From: an uncultured Collinsella sp.
Lineage (GTDB): Bacteria > Actinomycetota > Coriobacteriia > Coriobacteriales > Coriobacteriaceae
Length of the DNA stretch: 6,102 nucleotides
NCBI GenBank assembly: GCA_934630855.1
Contig: CAKTWW010000064.1
Span: 1 to 6,102 of the forward strand
Direction of reading: 5' to 3'
Positions 1-5,864 of the stretch are shown in pieces. Below the pieces are notes generated by a model, which was not told the DNA's origin, made no database searches, and saw nothing but the letters and a program-made list of their open reading frames with translations. A program made the position numbers and the translations under genes. Within the stretch, counting starts at the first letter, position 1. Each line of letters opens with the position of its first letter.

Positions 1-332
1 CGGCCCGTGGGCTTATAGAGATTGAAGCTGCCCTTAAAGCTCACCTGCATACCGTCGCGCAAATCGAAGGTGCGCTTAAGATAGGCACCCTTCCAGATGA
101 TGCAGTCGACGGCGGCCGAGTCGTCCTTGATCTGGAAGTAGCAGTGGCCGCTTCGGGCATTGGGGCCACGAAAGCCCGTGACCTCACCCAGGACGCTCAG
201 CTGCGGAATAGCATCGAGCGCACCGGCGGCGATCTCCACCGCCTGGCTCACGCTGAGCTCCTTACGCTCCTGCTCGTCCGATCCGTCGAACTCGGCGGAA
301 ACGGCATTGCCGGTTAGATTCCAGCCTGCCAC
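1..332 (-). CDS. xseA: Exonuclease VII large subunit, N-terminal part (runs off the left edge)
   Basis: The visible 110 codons encode the N-terminal OB-fold (tRNA_anti_2-like) DNA-binding domain of XseA. With XseB, this subunit forms cytoplasmic exonuclease VII, which degrades single-stranded DNA in both directions and acts in repair. Recognisable stretches are LSVSQAVEIAAGAL, the LGEVTGFRGPN strand, SGHCYFQIKDD and the AVDCIIWKGAY strand, in the order typical of the family. The catalytic domain lies outside the window. I chose the GTG at 330-332 because AAAGGAGG sits just upstream (spacing about 4). An in-frame ATG six codons earlier (348-350) would place that ribosome binding site inside the gene and has no good site of its own. 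The gene follows the zinc peptidase gene by 115 bases with a hairpin between them, so it may have its own promoter. xseB is not visible. Confidence 0.9.
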   Translation of the reverse strand, partial: MAGWNLTGNAVSAEFDGSDEQERKELSVSQAVEIAAGALDAIPQLSVLGEVTGFRGPNARSGHCYFQIKDDSAAVDCIIWKGAYLKRTFDLRDGMQVSFKGSFNLYKPTG

Positions 333-401
333 GCAGCCTCCTTTCGTCATCGTGCACAAGGGCTCCGGCCCCGTGCAAACTCAAGTCCCACACATAGTAC
401 A

Positions 402-431
402 GCGCCGCGGGGACACGAATCCCCGCGGCGC
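402..431 (-). terminator. GC-rich hairpin after the zinc peptidase gene
   Basis: A perfect 11-bp stem (402-412 with 421-431, arm GCGCCGCGGGG) with an 8-base loop lies 16 bases beyond the peptidase stop on the minus strand. It is probably the transcription terminator of that gene. The U-tract that should follow is poor (TGTACTATG), so termination may be weak or factor-assisted, with some read-through into xseA. Confidence 0.6.
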
Positions 432-447
432 CTGTCAGTCCAAGCTC

Positions 448-1152
448 TTATCGGTTGGAGTTTCTGTTGTAACGAGCCATAAGGTAGAGCAGCTGAATAA
501 TCGAGGTCAGTGCCGCTGCCACATAGGTGAGCGCAGCCGCCGTCAGCACCTTCTTGGCACCGTTGACCTGCTTGGAGCTCATGCCCGACTGCTCAATGTA
601 GGCCACAGCGCGGCGGCTGGCATCTATCTCGACCGGCAGCGTAACCAGCTGGAACAGCACGCTAAACGAGAAGAAGACCAACGCGAGAGTCGTGAGTCCC
701 GCGATGTTCATGAACAGGCCCATGAGCAGCACGATGGTCCAGGTGTTCTGAGTAAAGTTGACGACCGGCACGAGGGCGCTGCGCACCTTCATCATGGCGT
801 AGCCACTTTGGCGCTGAGCGGCATGGCCCGCCTCGTGGCAGGCGACGGCAACGCTTGCGACCGACCCGCCCGAACGGTTGGCGTCCGACAGATACAGGTT
901 GTTGTCCTGCGGGTTGTAATGGTCGGTGAGTTCGCCGGCAACGCCCTTGATGCCCACGGCGTTGCAACCGTTGGCATCGAGCATGCGGCGAGCGACCGTA
1001 GCACCCGTGTCGCCGTCCGAGCGCACCTTGGACCACGTCTTGTACGTCGAGTTGATATAGCTCTGCGCGGCAAGGCCAAGCACCGTACAGACAAGAACAA
1101 CCAGCAGGTACAGCGGGTCGATGCCAAAGCCGTATCCATAGTAATAAGGCAT
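448..1152 (-). CDS. yugP: YugP-type neutral zinc metallopeptidase, membrane-bound
   Basis: This is a 234-residue integral membrane protein of the neutral zinc metallopeptidase family (Zn_peptidase_2, Bacillus YugP), near the family's usual length of about 225. The zinc and catalytic motif HEAGH is at residues 106-110, in the context VAVACHEAGHAAQ. E175 in LPVEIDASRRA is the likely third zinc ligand. Hydrophobic segments lie at about 13-29, 125-150, 153-172 and 204-226, so the active site sits close to the membrane. The N-terminus MPYYYGYGFGIDP is typical of the family. The start at 1150-1152 is supported by GGAGG seven bases upstream; a longer in-frame reading to 1221 lacks such a site. Substrates of this family are not established. 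The gene is downstream of rnd in the same direction but separated by 230 bases of inverted repeats, so it is probably a separate transcription unit. Confidence 0.9.
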   Translation of the reverse strand: MPYYYGYGFGIDPLYLLVVLVCTVLGLAAQSYINSTYKTWSKVRSDGDTGATVARRMLDANGCNAVGIKGVAGELTDHYNPQDNNLYLSDANRSGGSVASVAVACHEAGHAAQRQSGYAMMKVRSALVPVVNFTQNTWTIVLLMGLFMNIAGLTTLALVFFSFSVLFQLVTLPVEIDASRRAVAYIEQSGMSSKQVNGAKKVLTAAALTYVAAALTSIIQLLYLMARYNRNSNR

Positions 1153-1187
1153 GCGAATTCCTCCGAATCGAGTTACACGTTGGAGGC

Positions 1188-1217
1188 ATTCTACCCACTC
1201 GCCCAGCAGGCAAGTCA
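1188..1217 (-). promoter_or_regulatory. Candidate promoter for the zinc peptidase gene
   Basis: On the minus strand a -10-like TAGAAT (1188-1193) lies 18 bases after TGACTT (1212-1217). Transcription would begin near 1181, giving a leader of about 29 bases that includes the GGAGG site. This is a judgement from consensus alone; the -35 match is only partial. Confidence 0.3.
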
Positions 1218-1242
1218 GCATCGATGTTTAGGCATTGTCAGC

Positions 1243-1344
1243 GAAAACGGCCGAGGGCGAGCAAGGTGACGTGAAAGAGAAGCGACGCGTACTTTGGTAC
1301 GCAAGCGACGATTGAACGTCAGATTGCCGCTCTCGGCCGTTTGC
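1243..1344. repeat. ~100-base nested imperfect palindrome
   Basis: The outer arms AAACGGCCGAG (1245-1255) and CTCGGCCGTTT (1332-1342) are perfectly complementary over 11 bp. Pairing continues inward through 1256-1264 with 1324-1331 (one bulge and one G-T pair) and TGACGT (1267-1272) with ACGTCA (1316-1321). At the centre GCGTAC/GTACGC (1287-1292, 1297-1302) closes a TTTG loop, flanked by direct copies of AGCGAC (1281-1286, 1304-1309). Transcribed from either strand it would fold into one long hairpin. It could be a miniature inverted-repeat element, a dispersed intergenic repeat or a processed RNA structure 3' of rnd. No coding potential was recognised. Confidence 0.7.
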
Positions 1345-1355
1345 AGCGTCGAGCT

Positions 1356-1383
1356 GTTACGCGGTTTGGTAAAACCGCGTAAC
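1356..1383 (-). terminator. Perfect 12-bp hairpin at the rnd stop codon
   Basis: GTTACGCGGTTT (1356-1367) pairs perfectly with AAACCGCGTAAC (1372-1383) around a 4-base loop. It begins at the last base of the rnd stop codon on the minus strand. It is likely a terminator or an mRNA 3'-end stabiliser, but no T-run follows in the minus direction, so intrinsic termination is not certain. The larger palindrome at 1243-1344 lies directly beyond it. Confidence 0.5.
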
Positions 1384-2516
1384 TATAAAAGCTCGATTTT
1401 GCCGTCCTTCACCGTCAACCCCATATTGCCCGAAAGTAAATCGTCCAGGCGCGAGCCAACGAGTTCAAAGCGCCAACCTTCGCGCAGGGGGCTCTGCTCG
1501 GGATGCTCAATATAGTCGGCAAGATCATCGCGCGAGGCAATGACCGAGGTCGCCACGCCCGAGCGCTCGGCAACCAAGCGGATGAGCGCATACATCAGGT
1601 CCGTCACGCTTTCCAGCTCCGGCGAAATCTGACGATGCCCGCGCACCATGAGCGGCAGACGGTCGTGCGGGCAGCTTGCGCCACGCTTGATGGCCATGAG
1701 CGCGCCGTCCACGTCGCGCTCCCCCAGCTGGTCGGTACCGCGGATGCTGCGGAACTCCTCGACGCGCACGGGATTGCGCTTGACGAGCGCCAGCAGCGTA
1801 TCGTCGGACATGACCCACTTGCGCGGGATGTTGCGTCGCTCGGCACGGTCCTCGCGCCAAGCGGCAAGCTCGCGCGCGATGCCCAGCTGATGGCGGCTGC
1901 ACGAGTTGATGCGCTTGACCTTACGGAATGCCTCGTGACGGTCGGCGCGATAGTGCGACTCGTCGGCCAGCGGGCGGAGCTCGTCGAGCACCCAGTCCAC
2001 GCGGCCCAGCTCGCGCAGGCGGCTCATCATCTCGGTATAGGCGACGATCAGGTACTTGACGTCATCGATCGCGTACTCAATCTGTTTATCGGTCAGCGGG
2101 CGGCGCGACCAGTCGGTCAGCGACTCAGTCTTGGGCAGCGAGACGCCGCAAAACGTCTGCACGAGCGCGCCGTAGGAAATCTGCTGGCGTTCACCCAAAA
2201 AGGCGGCGGCCACCTGCGTATCAAAAATAGGACGCGGCAGCACGCCCACGGTGTGGAGCATGACCTCCATATCCTGCGAGCAGGCGTGGAACACCTTGGT
2301 CACGCTCTCGTCGGCCATAAGCTCGGCGAGCGGCGACAGGTCGTCGATCACCAGGGGATCGACCGCGACGCTCTCGGCAGGGGTGGCAATCTGGACCAGG
2401 CACAGACGCGGATGGAACGTGCGCTCGCGCAAAAACTCGGTATCGACGGCAATCGCGTCGAACTCGCGGGCGCGCTGGCAAAAGTCGAGTAGAGCCTGAT
2501 GTGTGGAAATGTACAT
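1383..2516 (-). CDS. rnd: Ribonuclease D
   Basis: This is a 377-residue protein, nearly the length of E. coli RNase D (375), a 3'-5' exoribonuclease that trims tRNA precursors and other small RNAs. The DEDDy exonuclease motifs are present: D25 and E27 in AVDTEF, D82 in FHACSQD, and Y148/D152 in YAIDD. An HRDC nucleic-acid-binding domain follows at about residues 206-285 (SRHQLGIARELAAWRED), then a second helical region and a C-terminal tail. The ATG at 2514-2516 puts the start directly before the first helix, as in other family members. Its ribosome binding site is weak (GATGGGTTGAT). An in-frame GTG at 2552 would add 12 residues but has no ribosome binding site. The gene is divergent from the lipid kinase across about 98 bases. 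Confidence 0.93.
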   Translation of the reverse strand: MYISTHQALLDFCQRAREFDAIAVDTEFLRERTFHPRLCLVQIATPAESVAVDPLVIDDLSPLAELMADESVTKVFHACSQDMEVMLHTVGVLPRPIFDTQVAAAFLGERQQISYGALVQTFCGVSLPKTESLTDWSRRPLTDKQIEYAIDDVKYLIVAYTEMMSRLRELGRVDWVLDELRPLADESHYRADRHEAFRKVKRINSCSRHQLGIARELAAWREDRAERRNIPRKWVMSDDTLLALVKRNPVRVEEFRSIRGTDQLGERDVDGALMAIKRGASCPHDRLPLMVRGHRQISPELESVTDLMYALIRLVAERSGVATSVIASRDDLADYIEHPEQSPLREGWRFELVGSRLDDLLSGNMGLTVKDGKIELL

Positions 2517-2578
2517 ATCAACCCATCGAATAAGGTTAGGCCCGAAAAACACGGGTAGGATATCGGCATTGTCTTACA

Positions 2579-2607
2579 ACTATACTCGGTTAGTCACAGA
2601 ACGGGAA
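2579..2607. promoter_or_regulatory. Candidate divergent promoter region, rnd / lipid kinase
   Basis: In the 98-base divergent gap, TATAGT on the minus strand (2579-2584) lies 17 bases after TTCCCG (2602-2607) and could serve rnd. The overlapping plus-strand TATACT (2581-2586) could serve the lipid kinase, although no good -35 box precedes it. If both are real, the two -10 boxes overlap and the promoters would compete. The evidence is consensus resemblance only. Confidence 0.28.
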
Positions 2608-2614
2608 CGTAAGT

Positions 2615-3532
2615 ATGCGCTGCCTTATCATCCACAACCCGGCATCGGGCCCCAGCTCAGATGAAATCTTCGCATTCACGCACGCCCTCGCGCAGGGCGG
2701 CGACGAGGTCGTGATGCGCTTTATCGGCGACGGCATGGAGCCCGAGGACGCCGTGGCGGACGTGCGCGAGTTCGATCGCGTGGTGGTCTCGGGCGGCGAC
2801 GGCACCGTCTCCAACGTGCTCGACCAGATGCGCGGATGCGGCGTCCCCACGCTCGTCTTCCCCTCCGGCACGGCCTGTCTGTTCTTCAACAACATCGGCA
2901 ATGCACCCGAGGCGGCGGCGCTTGCCAAGGCCTGCCGCGACGGCCGCACCGTCAAGGCGGACATGGGCGAGCTCTTTTGGCTCGACGAGAACGGCAATGA
3001 GAAGCGCCATGGCTTCATCATCATTGCCGGCTCGGGTTACGATGCCGAGATCATGATGAAGGCCGCCCCCAGCAAAAACGACATCGGTGAGATCGCCTAC
3101 TTCCTGTCTGCACTCGCCACGCCCAACCCCACGGTGGCGCACTTTACAATCGAGCATGACGGCATTGTCGAGGAACTCGATGGCATCTGCTGCATGGCCG
3201 GCAACACCTCGGTTATCCAAAACGACATCAACCTGTTCCCCAACTGTCGCATGAACGACGGCATGGTCGACATCGCGGTCATCGAGCCCGTAAAAACCGT
3301 GCAGTTGCTGCCCACCGTGATCACAGCCGCGCTCGACCCCGCCGGCAAGGTGCTCGGTCGCCCGCAGTTCAAGATCATCCAGACCAAGGAAGCCAAGATC
3401 ACCTGCACGCCGTCGCTGGGCATGCAGTTCGATGGTGAGATTATCTCCAGTAACTCCGGCGTCTTTGGTGCCCGCGCACTTCCGCAATGTCTCGACCTGA
3501 TCGTCGACGAATTCTCACCGCTCGGTAAATAG
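2615..3532 (+). CDS. Diacylglycerol/lipid kinase family protein (DagK/YegS/BmrU type)
   Basis: This 305-residue protein belongs to the DAGK catalytic-domain family, which transfers phosphate from ATP to lipids such as diacylglycerol at the inner face of the membrane. Motifs in order are NPASG (8-12), the nucleotide-binding GGDGT (60-64), PSGTA (83-87), GSGYDAE (139-145), MNDGMVD (213-219) and the catalytic FDGE (272-275). The length is normal for the family. The usual GTAND motif reads GTACL here (85-89), followed by FFNNIG, so substrate or nucleotide contacts may differ. The start at 2615 leaves the usual short N-terminus before the first beta strand; the ribosome binding site is weak (GGGA, about 9 bases upstream). 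The stop overlaps the ribosome binding site of a small membrane peptide gene, indicating cotranscription. The exact lipid substrate cannot be told from sequence. Confidence 0.9.
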   Translation: MRCLIIHNPASGPSSDEIFAFTHALAQGGDEVVMRFIGDGMEPEDAVADVREFDRVVVSGGDGTVSNVLDQMRGCGVPTLVFPSGTACLFFNNIGNAPEAAALAKACRDGRTVKADMGELFWLDENGNEKRHGFIIIAGSGYDAEIMMKAAPSKNDIGEIAYFLSALATPNPTVAHFTIEHDGIVEELDGICCMAGNTSVIQNDINLFPNCRMNDGMVDIAVIEPVKTVQLLPTVITAALDPAGKVLGRPQFKIIQTKEAKITCTPSLGMQFDGEIISSNSGVFGARALPQCLDLIVDEFSPLGK

Positions 3533-3541
3533 GAGGACCCC

Positions 3542-3634
3542 ATGAACGACAATCCCCTGCTCGGCTTTATCGTCATTGTTCTGGCCATGCTCGTCGGCTA
3601 TGCGATCAACGTGATTCACCGTCGAAAGAAGTAA
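3542..3634 (+). CDS. 30-residue single-pass membrane peptide
   Basis: This small ORF starts MNDNPLLGFIVIVL and ends NVIHRRKK. It has a short acidic N-terminus, one hydrophobic helix at about residues 6-25, and a strongly basic tail. By the positive-inside rule the tail should face the cytoplasm. AGGAGG (3531-3536) overlaps the TAG of the lipid kinase and lies 5 bases before the ATG, an almost ideal site that argues for real, probably coupled, translation. An intrinsic terminator follows 36 bases after the stop, so kinase and peptide form one transcript. The function is unknown. A partner or membrane tether for the lipid kinase is an inference from the gene arrangement only. It does not resemble a known toxin closely enough to name it. 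Confidence 0.72.
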   Translation: MNDNPLLGFIVIVLAMLVGYAINVIHRRKK

Positions 3635-3669
3635 TTCCACATTGGTATGATATTCATCCGATTATCATC

Positions 3670-3711
3670 TCCCCCGCTGTTTATGCATTTGCCAAACAGC
3701 GGGGGATTTTT
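3670..3711 (+). terminator. Strong intrinsic terminator after the kinase/peptide unit
   Basis: CCCCCGCTGTTT (3671-3682) pairs perfectly with AAACAGCGGGGG (3694-3705), plus a T-A pair outside, around an 11-base loop. TTTTT follows at 3707-3711. This is a textbook Rho-independent terminator on the plus strand. Confidence 0.92.
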
Positions 3712-3730
3712 CGTTCCAGCCCTTTTCAGC

Positions 3731-3777
3731 GCTTTATTCAGCTACAGTAATTGCAGGGGGCCTTTATTTAACTAAAG
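3731..3777 (+). promoter_or_regulatory. Degenerate direct repeat pair upstream of the dipeptidase gene
   Basis: GCTTTATTCAGCTACAG (3731-3747) and CCTTTATTTAACTAAAG (3761-3777) match at 13 of 17 positions, with a start-to-start spacing of 30 bases. The second copy is itself a loose palindrome (CTTTA...TAAAG). They may be regulator binding sites in the 307-base gap before the dipeptidase gene. The match is imperfect and could be chance in this AT-rich stretch. Confidence 0.3.
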
Positions 3778-3799
3778 CTACAAAATGAGTATTCTTATC

Positions 3800-3837
3800 C
3801 GCTCATCGCATATTTTGGGACGCTCATCGAGTATTTT
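3800..3837 (+). promoter_or_regulatory. Tandem 17-base direct repeats, candidate operator
   Basis: CGCTCATCGCATATTTT (3800-3816) and CGCTCATCGAGTATTTT (3821-3837) differ at only two adjacent positions. They start 21 bases apart, two helical turns, so two protein molecules would bind the same DNA face. They lie 105-142 bases upstream of the dipeptidase ATG. GTATTC (3789-3794) and GAATAC (3850-3855) flank the pair as an inverted repeat. No regulator gene is visible and no convincing -35/-10 pair could be assigned between here and the start codon. Confidence 0.55.
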
Positions 3838-3895
3838 ATCAAACGGGATGAATACCCTTAAAACTTCCGATAGGCTAATAGATGTATTTATTAGC

Positions 3896-3925
3896 TGAAA
3901 TCCTGCACGGTCTAGCGGGATTTCA
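3896..3925 (+). promoter_or_regulatory. Leader hairpin next to the dipeptidase ribosome binding site
   Basis: TGAAATCCTGC (3896-3906) pairs with GCGGGATTTCA (3915-3925), 11 bp with one G-U pair, around an 8-base loop. It ends 7 bases before the GGAGG site (3933-3937) and 16 bases before the ATG at 3942. Such a structure could stabilise the mRNA 5' end or affect ribosome access. It resembles no riboswitch that I recognise. Confidence 0.45.
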
Positions 3926-3941
3926 ACAGTTGGGAGGGATT

Positions 3942-5744
3942 ATGAGGTTTACTCATCCTGTCAACACGCTCAAAAAGCTCGGCTGCGGCCTTGCCTTTGG
4001 AGCAGCGGCCATTATGGCCATGCCGACTTCGGCGCTCGCCTGCACCCAGATCTACATGGGCAGCAAGCTCACGGCAGACGGCAACACGTACTACGGTCGT
4101 TCCGAGGACTTCGGCCCGCGCTACGTCAAGCATTTTGGCATTGAGCCCGCACACAAGGACGGCAACGAGTACACCTCGGTCGAGTCCGGCTTTGAGTACA
4201 AGTCCAAGGGCGCAACCTACCGCTACACCTTCGTTCGCGACAACCCCTCGCAGTGGGAAGATCGTTACGACGCTTATTCCGAGGCCGGCATCAATGAGAA
4301 GGGCGTCTCCTGCTCTGCCACGTTGAGCACCTCCTACAACGAGAAGGCCGAGGAGGCCGACCCCATCACCGAGGAGACCGGCATTGGCGAGTACAGCTAT
4401 GCCAGCGTCATCCTGGGCGAGAGCGCCACGGCCCGCGAGGGCGTCGAGCTCATCGGTAGCCTGATCGACGAGCAAGGCGTCTGCTCCAACGACCAGATCA
4501 TCATCGCCGACAGCACCGAGACCTGGCTGTTCGCCGCACTTTCCGGCCATCAGTGGATTGCCATGAAACTCGCCGATGACATCGCCTCGCTCAACCCCAA
4601 CATCGGCAACCTCACCTATAACGTCGACCTCGACGACACCGAGAACTGCCTCCATTCCGAGGGCATCGAGTCCACGCCCAAGGAGAAGGGCTTTGCCGAA
4701 TACACCGACGGCAAGTTCGACGTCGCCAAGACCTACGGCGAGGAGATCGGCGAGGCCGGCATGCACCAGTGGTCGCGCTATATCCAGGGCCGCGATTACT
4801 TCGGAGCCCCGCTTGCCGTGGGCACCGACTACGAGATCGTGAAGGACGAGCGCGAAGACGCTCGCGCCACGACCGGCGCCCTGGTCCACGATATGCAGCC
4901 GCTGTTCTTTACGCCCGGCAAGTCCGACTGGAACACCTTTGAGATGATCCGTTCGTTCGCCGCCCGCGGCGAGAACGTCGCCGGCCTCAACGCCAACACC
5001 GACGGCGCCTACGCCATCGGCTCCAACCGCAACACCGAGATCCACACTTTCCAGATCCGTCAGGGCATGGACCCCGAGATCGCGACCATCCAGTGGGAGA
5101 TGCTCTCCAACGCCGAGTTCTCCGTTGCCATCCCCCTCTACTCTGCACTGCTCACCGAGGTCAGCCCCTACTTCAGCGATCAGGATGTCTCCTTTGATCA
5201 CTGCGAAGAGGAAGACGTCGTGAACAACGAGGAGCCCAAGAACTCCATCAACTACGTCCTCATGGACATCAACACGCTCGCCTACGAGAACCGCGACCAC
5301 TGCGCCACCGGCGTCCGTGCCTACCTTGACGCGCTGCAGGAGGAGCTCATCGAGCAGAACCTGACCGTCGACGAGGCCATGCAGGCCGCCGAGGGCACCG
5401 AGGCCCGCACCGCCCTTGCCAACAAGGCCGGCAAGGCTGCCACCAAGAACACCTACCTCAAGTGCAAGGCCATGCTCGAGGAGATGCGTGACTACCTCAA
5501 GGAGGAGGATTTCTCCGAGGAGTTCGTCCCGAGCGACTACGATGCCGACAACGACTGCCTGGTCGAGTCCATCACCTACGCCGACGAGGCCCTCTCCGAT
5601 GAGGATGTAGCCGAGCCCGAGGCCGAAGAGGAAGAGGCCACCGAGGAGAAGTCCGAGGGCAACAACATGGCCGCCATGGCTGTTGGCGCCGTCGTCATCA
5701 TCGGTGTCTGCGGCTACGTGATCTATCGCCGCAAGAAGGCCTAA
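3942..5744 (+). CDS. Secreted, membrane-anchored C69-family dipeptidase
   Basis: This is a 600-residue Ntn-hydrolase of peptidase family C69 (PepD-like), predicted to split dipeptides outside the cytoplasmic membrane. Residues 1-33 form a Sec signal peptide (KK at 11-12, hydrophobic core, TSALA) ending directly before C34, the expected N-terminal nucleophile, in ACTQIYMGSKLTADGNTYYG. Family motifs follow: RSED (53-56), SEAGINEKGVSCSAT (113-127) and DSTETWLFA (190-198). The C-terminus has a Glu-rich linker (about 550-570), a membrane helix (about 576-595) and RRKKA, so the enzyme should be tethered with its catalytic domain outside. There is no LPxTG motif. The ATG at 3942 has GGGAGGG close upstream. 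An upstream in-frame ATG at 3882 has no ribosome binding site and would add 20 residues ahead of the signal peptide. Codons are strongly biased (mostly GAG, AAG, GCC), suggesting high expression. It is monocistronic by context; the role is probably peptide scavenging. Confidence 0.92.
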   Translation: MRFTHPVNTLKKLGCGLAFGAAAIMAMPTSALACTQIYMGSKLTADGNTYYGRSEDFGPRYVKHFGIEPAHKDGNEYTSVESGFEYKSKGATYRYTFVRDNPSQWEDRYDAYSEAGINEKGVSCSATLSTSYNEKAEEADPITEETGIGEYSYASVILGESATAREGVELIGSLIDEQGVCSNDQIIIADSTETWLFAALSGHQWIAMKLADDIASLNPNIGNLTYNVDLDDTENCLHSEGIESTPKEKGFAEYTDGKFDVAKTYGEEIGEAGMHQWSRYIQGRDYFGAPLAVGTDYEIVKDEREDARATTGALVHDMQPLFFTPGKSDWNTFEMIRSFAARGENVAGLNANTDGAYAIGSNRNTEIHTFQIRQGMDPEIATIQWEMLSNAEFSVAIPLYSALLTEVSPYFSDQDVSFDHCEEEDVVNNEEPKNSINYVLMDINTLAYENRDHCATGVRAYLDALQEELIEQNLTVDEAMQAAEGTEARTALANKAGKAATKNTYLKCKAMLEEMRDYLKEEDFSEEFVPSDYDADNDCLVESITYADEALSDEDVAEPEAEEEEATEEKSEGNNMAAMAVGAVVIIGVCGYVIYRRKKA

Positions 5745-5765
5745 AGGCCCTCACGCTCTAAGAGA

Positions 5766-5810
5766 CGGGCGGGGCGCACAAGTCGTCCCGCCCGCTCAAC
5801 CCGCCTTTTT
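5766..5810 (+). terminator. Probable terminator of the dipeptidase gene
   Basis: CGGGCGGGGCG (5766-5776) pairs with CGTCCCGCCCG (5784-5794), 11 bp with one G-U pair, around a 7-base loop. TTTTT occurs only at 5806-5810, 11 bases after the stem. That T-run also lies in the loop of a second stem, CCCGCC/GGCGGG (5800-5805, 5815-5820). The hairpin is clear; the offset T-run makes termination efficiency uncertain. Confidence 0.6.
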
Positions 5811-5830
5811 GACCGGCGGGAAACATCGCT

Positions 5831-5853
5831 GAAATCTTTCCAAAAAAGATTTC
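5831..5853. repeat. 9-bp AT-rich inverted repeat upstream of the Trp leader promoter
   Basis: GAAATCTTT (5831-5839) and AAAGATTTC (5845-5853) are perfectly complementary around a 5-base spacer. The element ends just where the -35 region of the leader promoter would lie, so it may be an operator. It could also act as a weak extra terminator for read-through from the dipeptidase gene, although no T-run follows. Confidence 0.5.
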
Positions 5854-5864
5854 CCCGCACACAC

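Noticed and set aside
160..1269. Long plus-strand open frame (369 codons) opposite the zinc peptidase gene
   Set aside because: It is antisense to a clear HEAGH peptidase and reads across the terminator hairpin. Its product is rich in Arg/His/Ala with no domain or ribosome binding site.
1503..2492. Plus-strand open frame (329 codons) opposite rnd
   Set aside because: rnd has all DEDD motifs and an HRDC domain. The opposite frame is open only because of GC-rich codon bias.
2657..3487. Minus-strand open frame (276 codons) opposite the lipid kinase
   Set aside because: The composition is typical of a shadow frame; the sense strand carries all the kinase motifs.
3882..3941. Upstream start adding 20 residues to the dipeptidase
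   Set aside because: It has no ribosome binding site, whereas the ATG at 3942 has GGGAGGG. The extension would also displace the signal peptide from the N-terminus.
4032..4043. Lipoprotein signal (SALAC) at the dipeptidase N-terminus
   Set aside because: The -3 position is Ala rather than Leu/Val/Ile, and C34 aligns with the family's catalytic nucleophile, which lipidation would destroy. A signal peptidase I site fits better.
3912..5300. Minus-strand open frame (462 codons) opposite the dipeptidase gene
   Set aside because: Despite its length it mirrors the biased GAG/AAG/GCC codons of the sense gene, giving Val/Gly/Leu/Asp-rich nonsense, and no family is recognisable.
5650..5744. Sortase anchoring of the dipeptidase
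   Set aside because: The C-terminus has a helix and basic tail like a sorting signal, but no LPxTG-like motif precedes it, so a simple transmembrane anchor is preferred.
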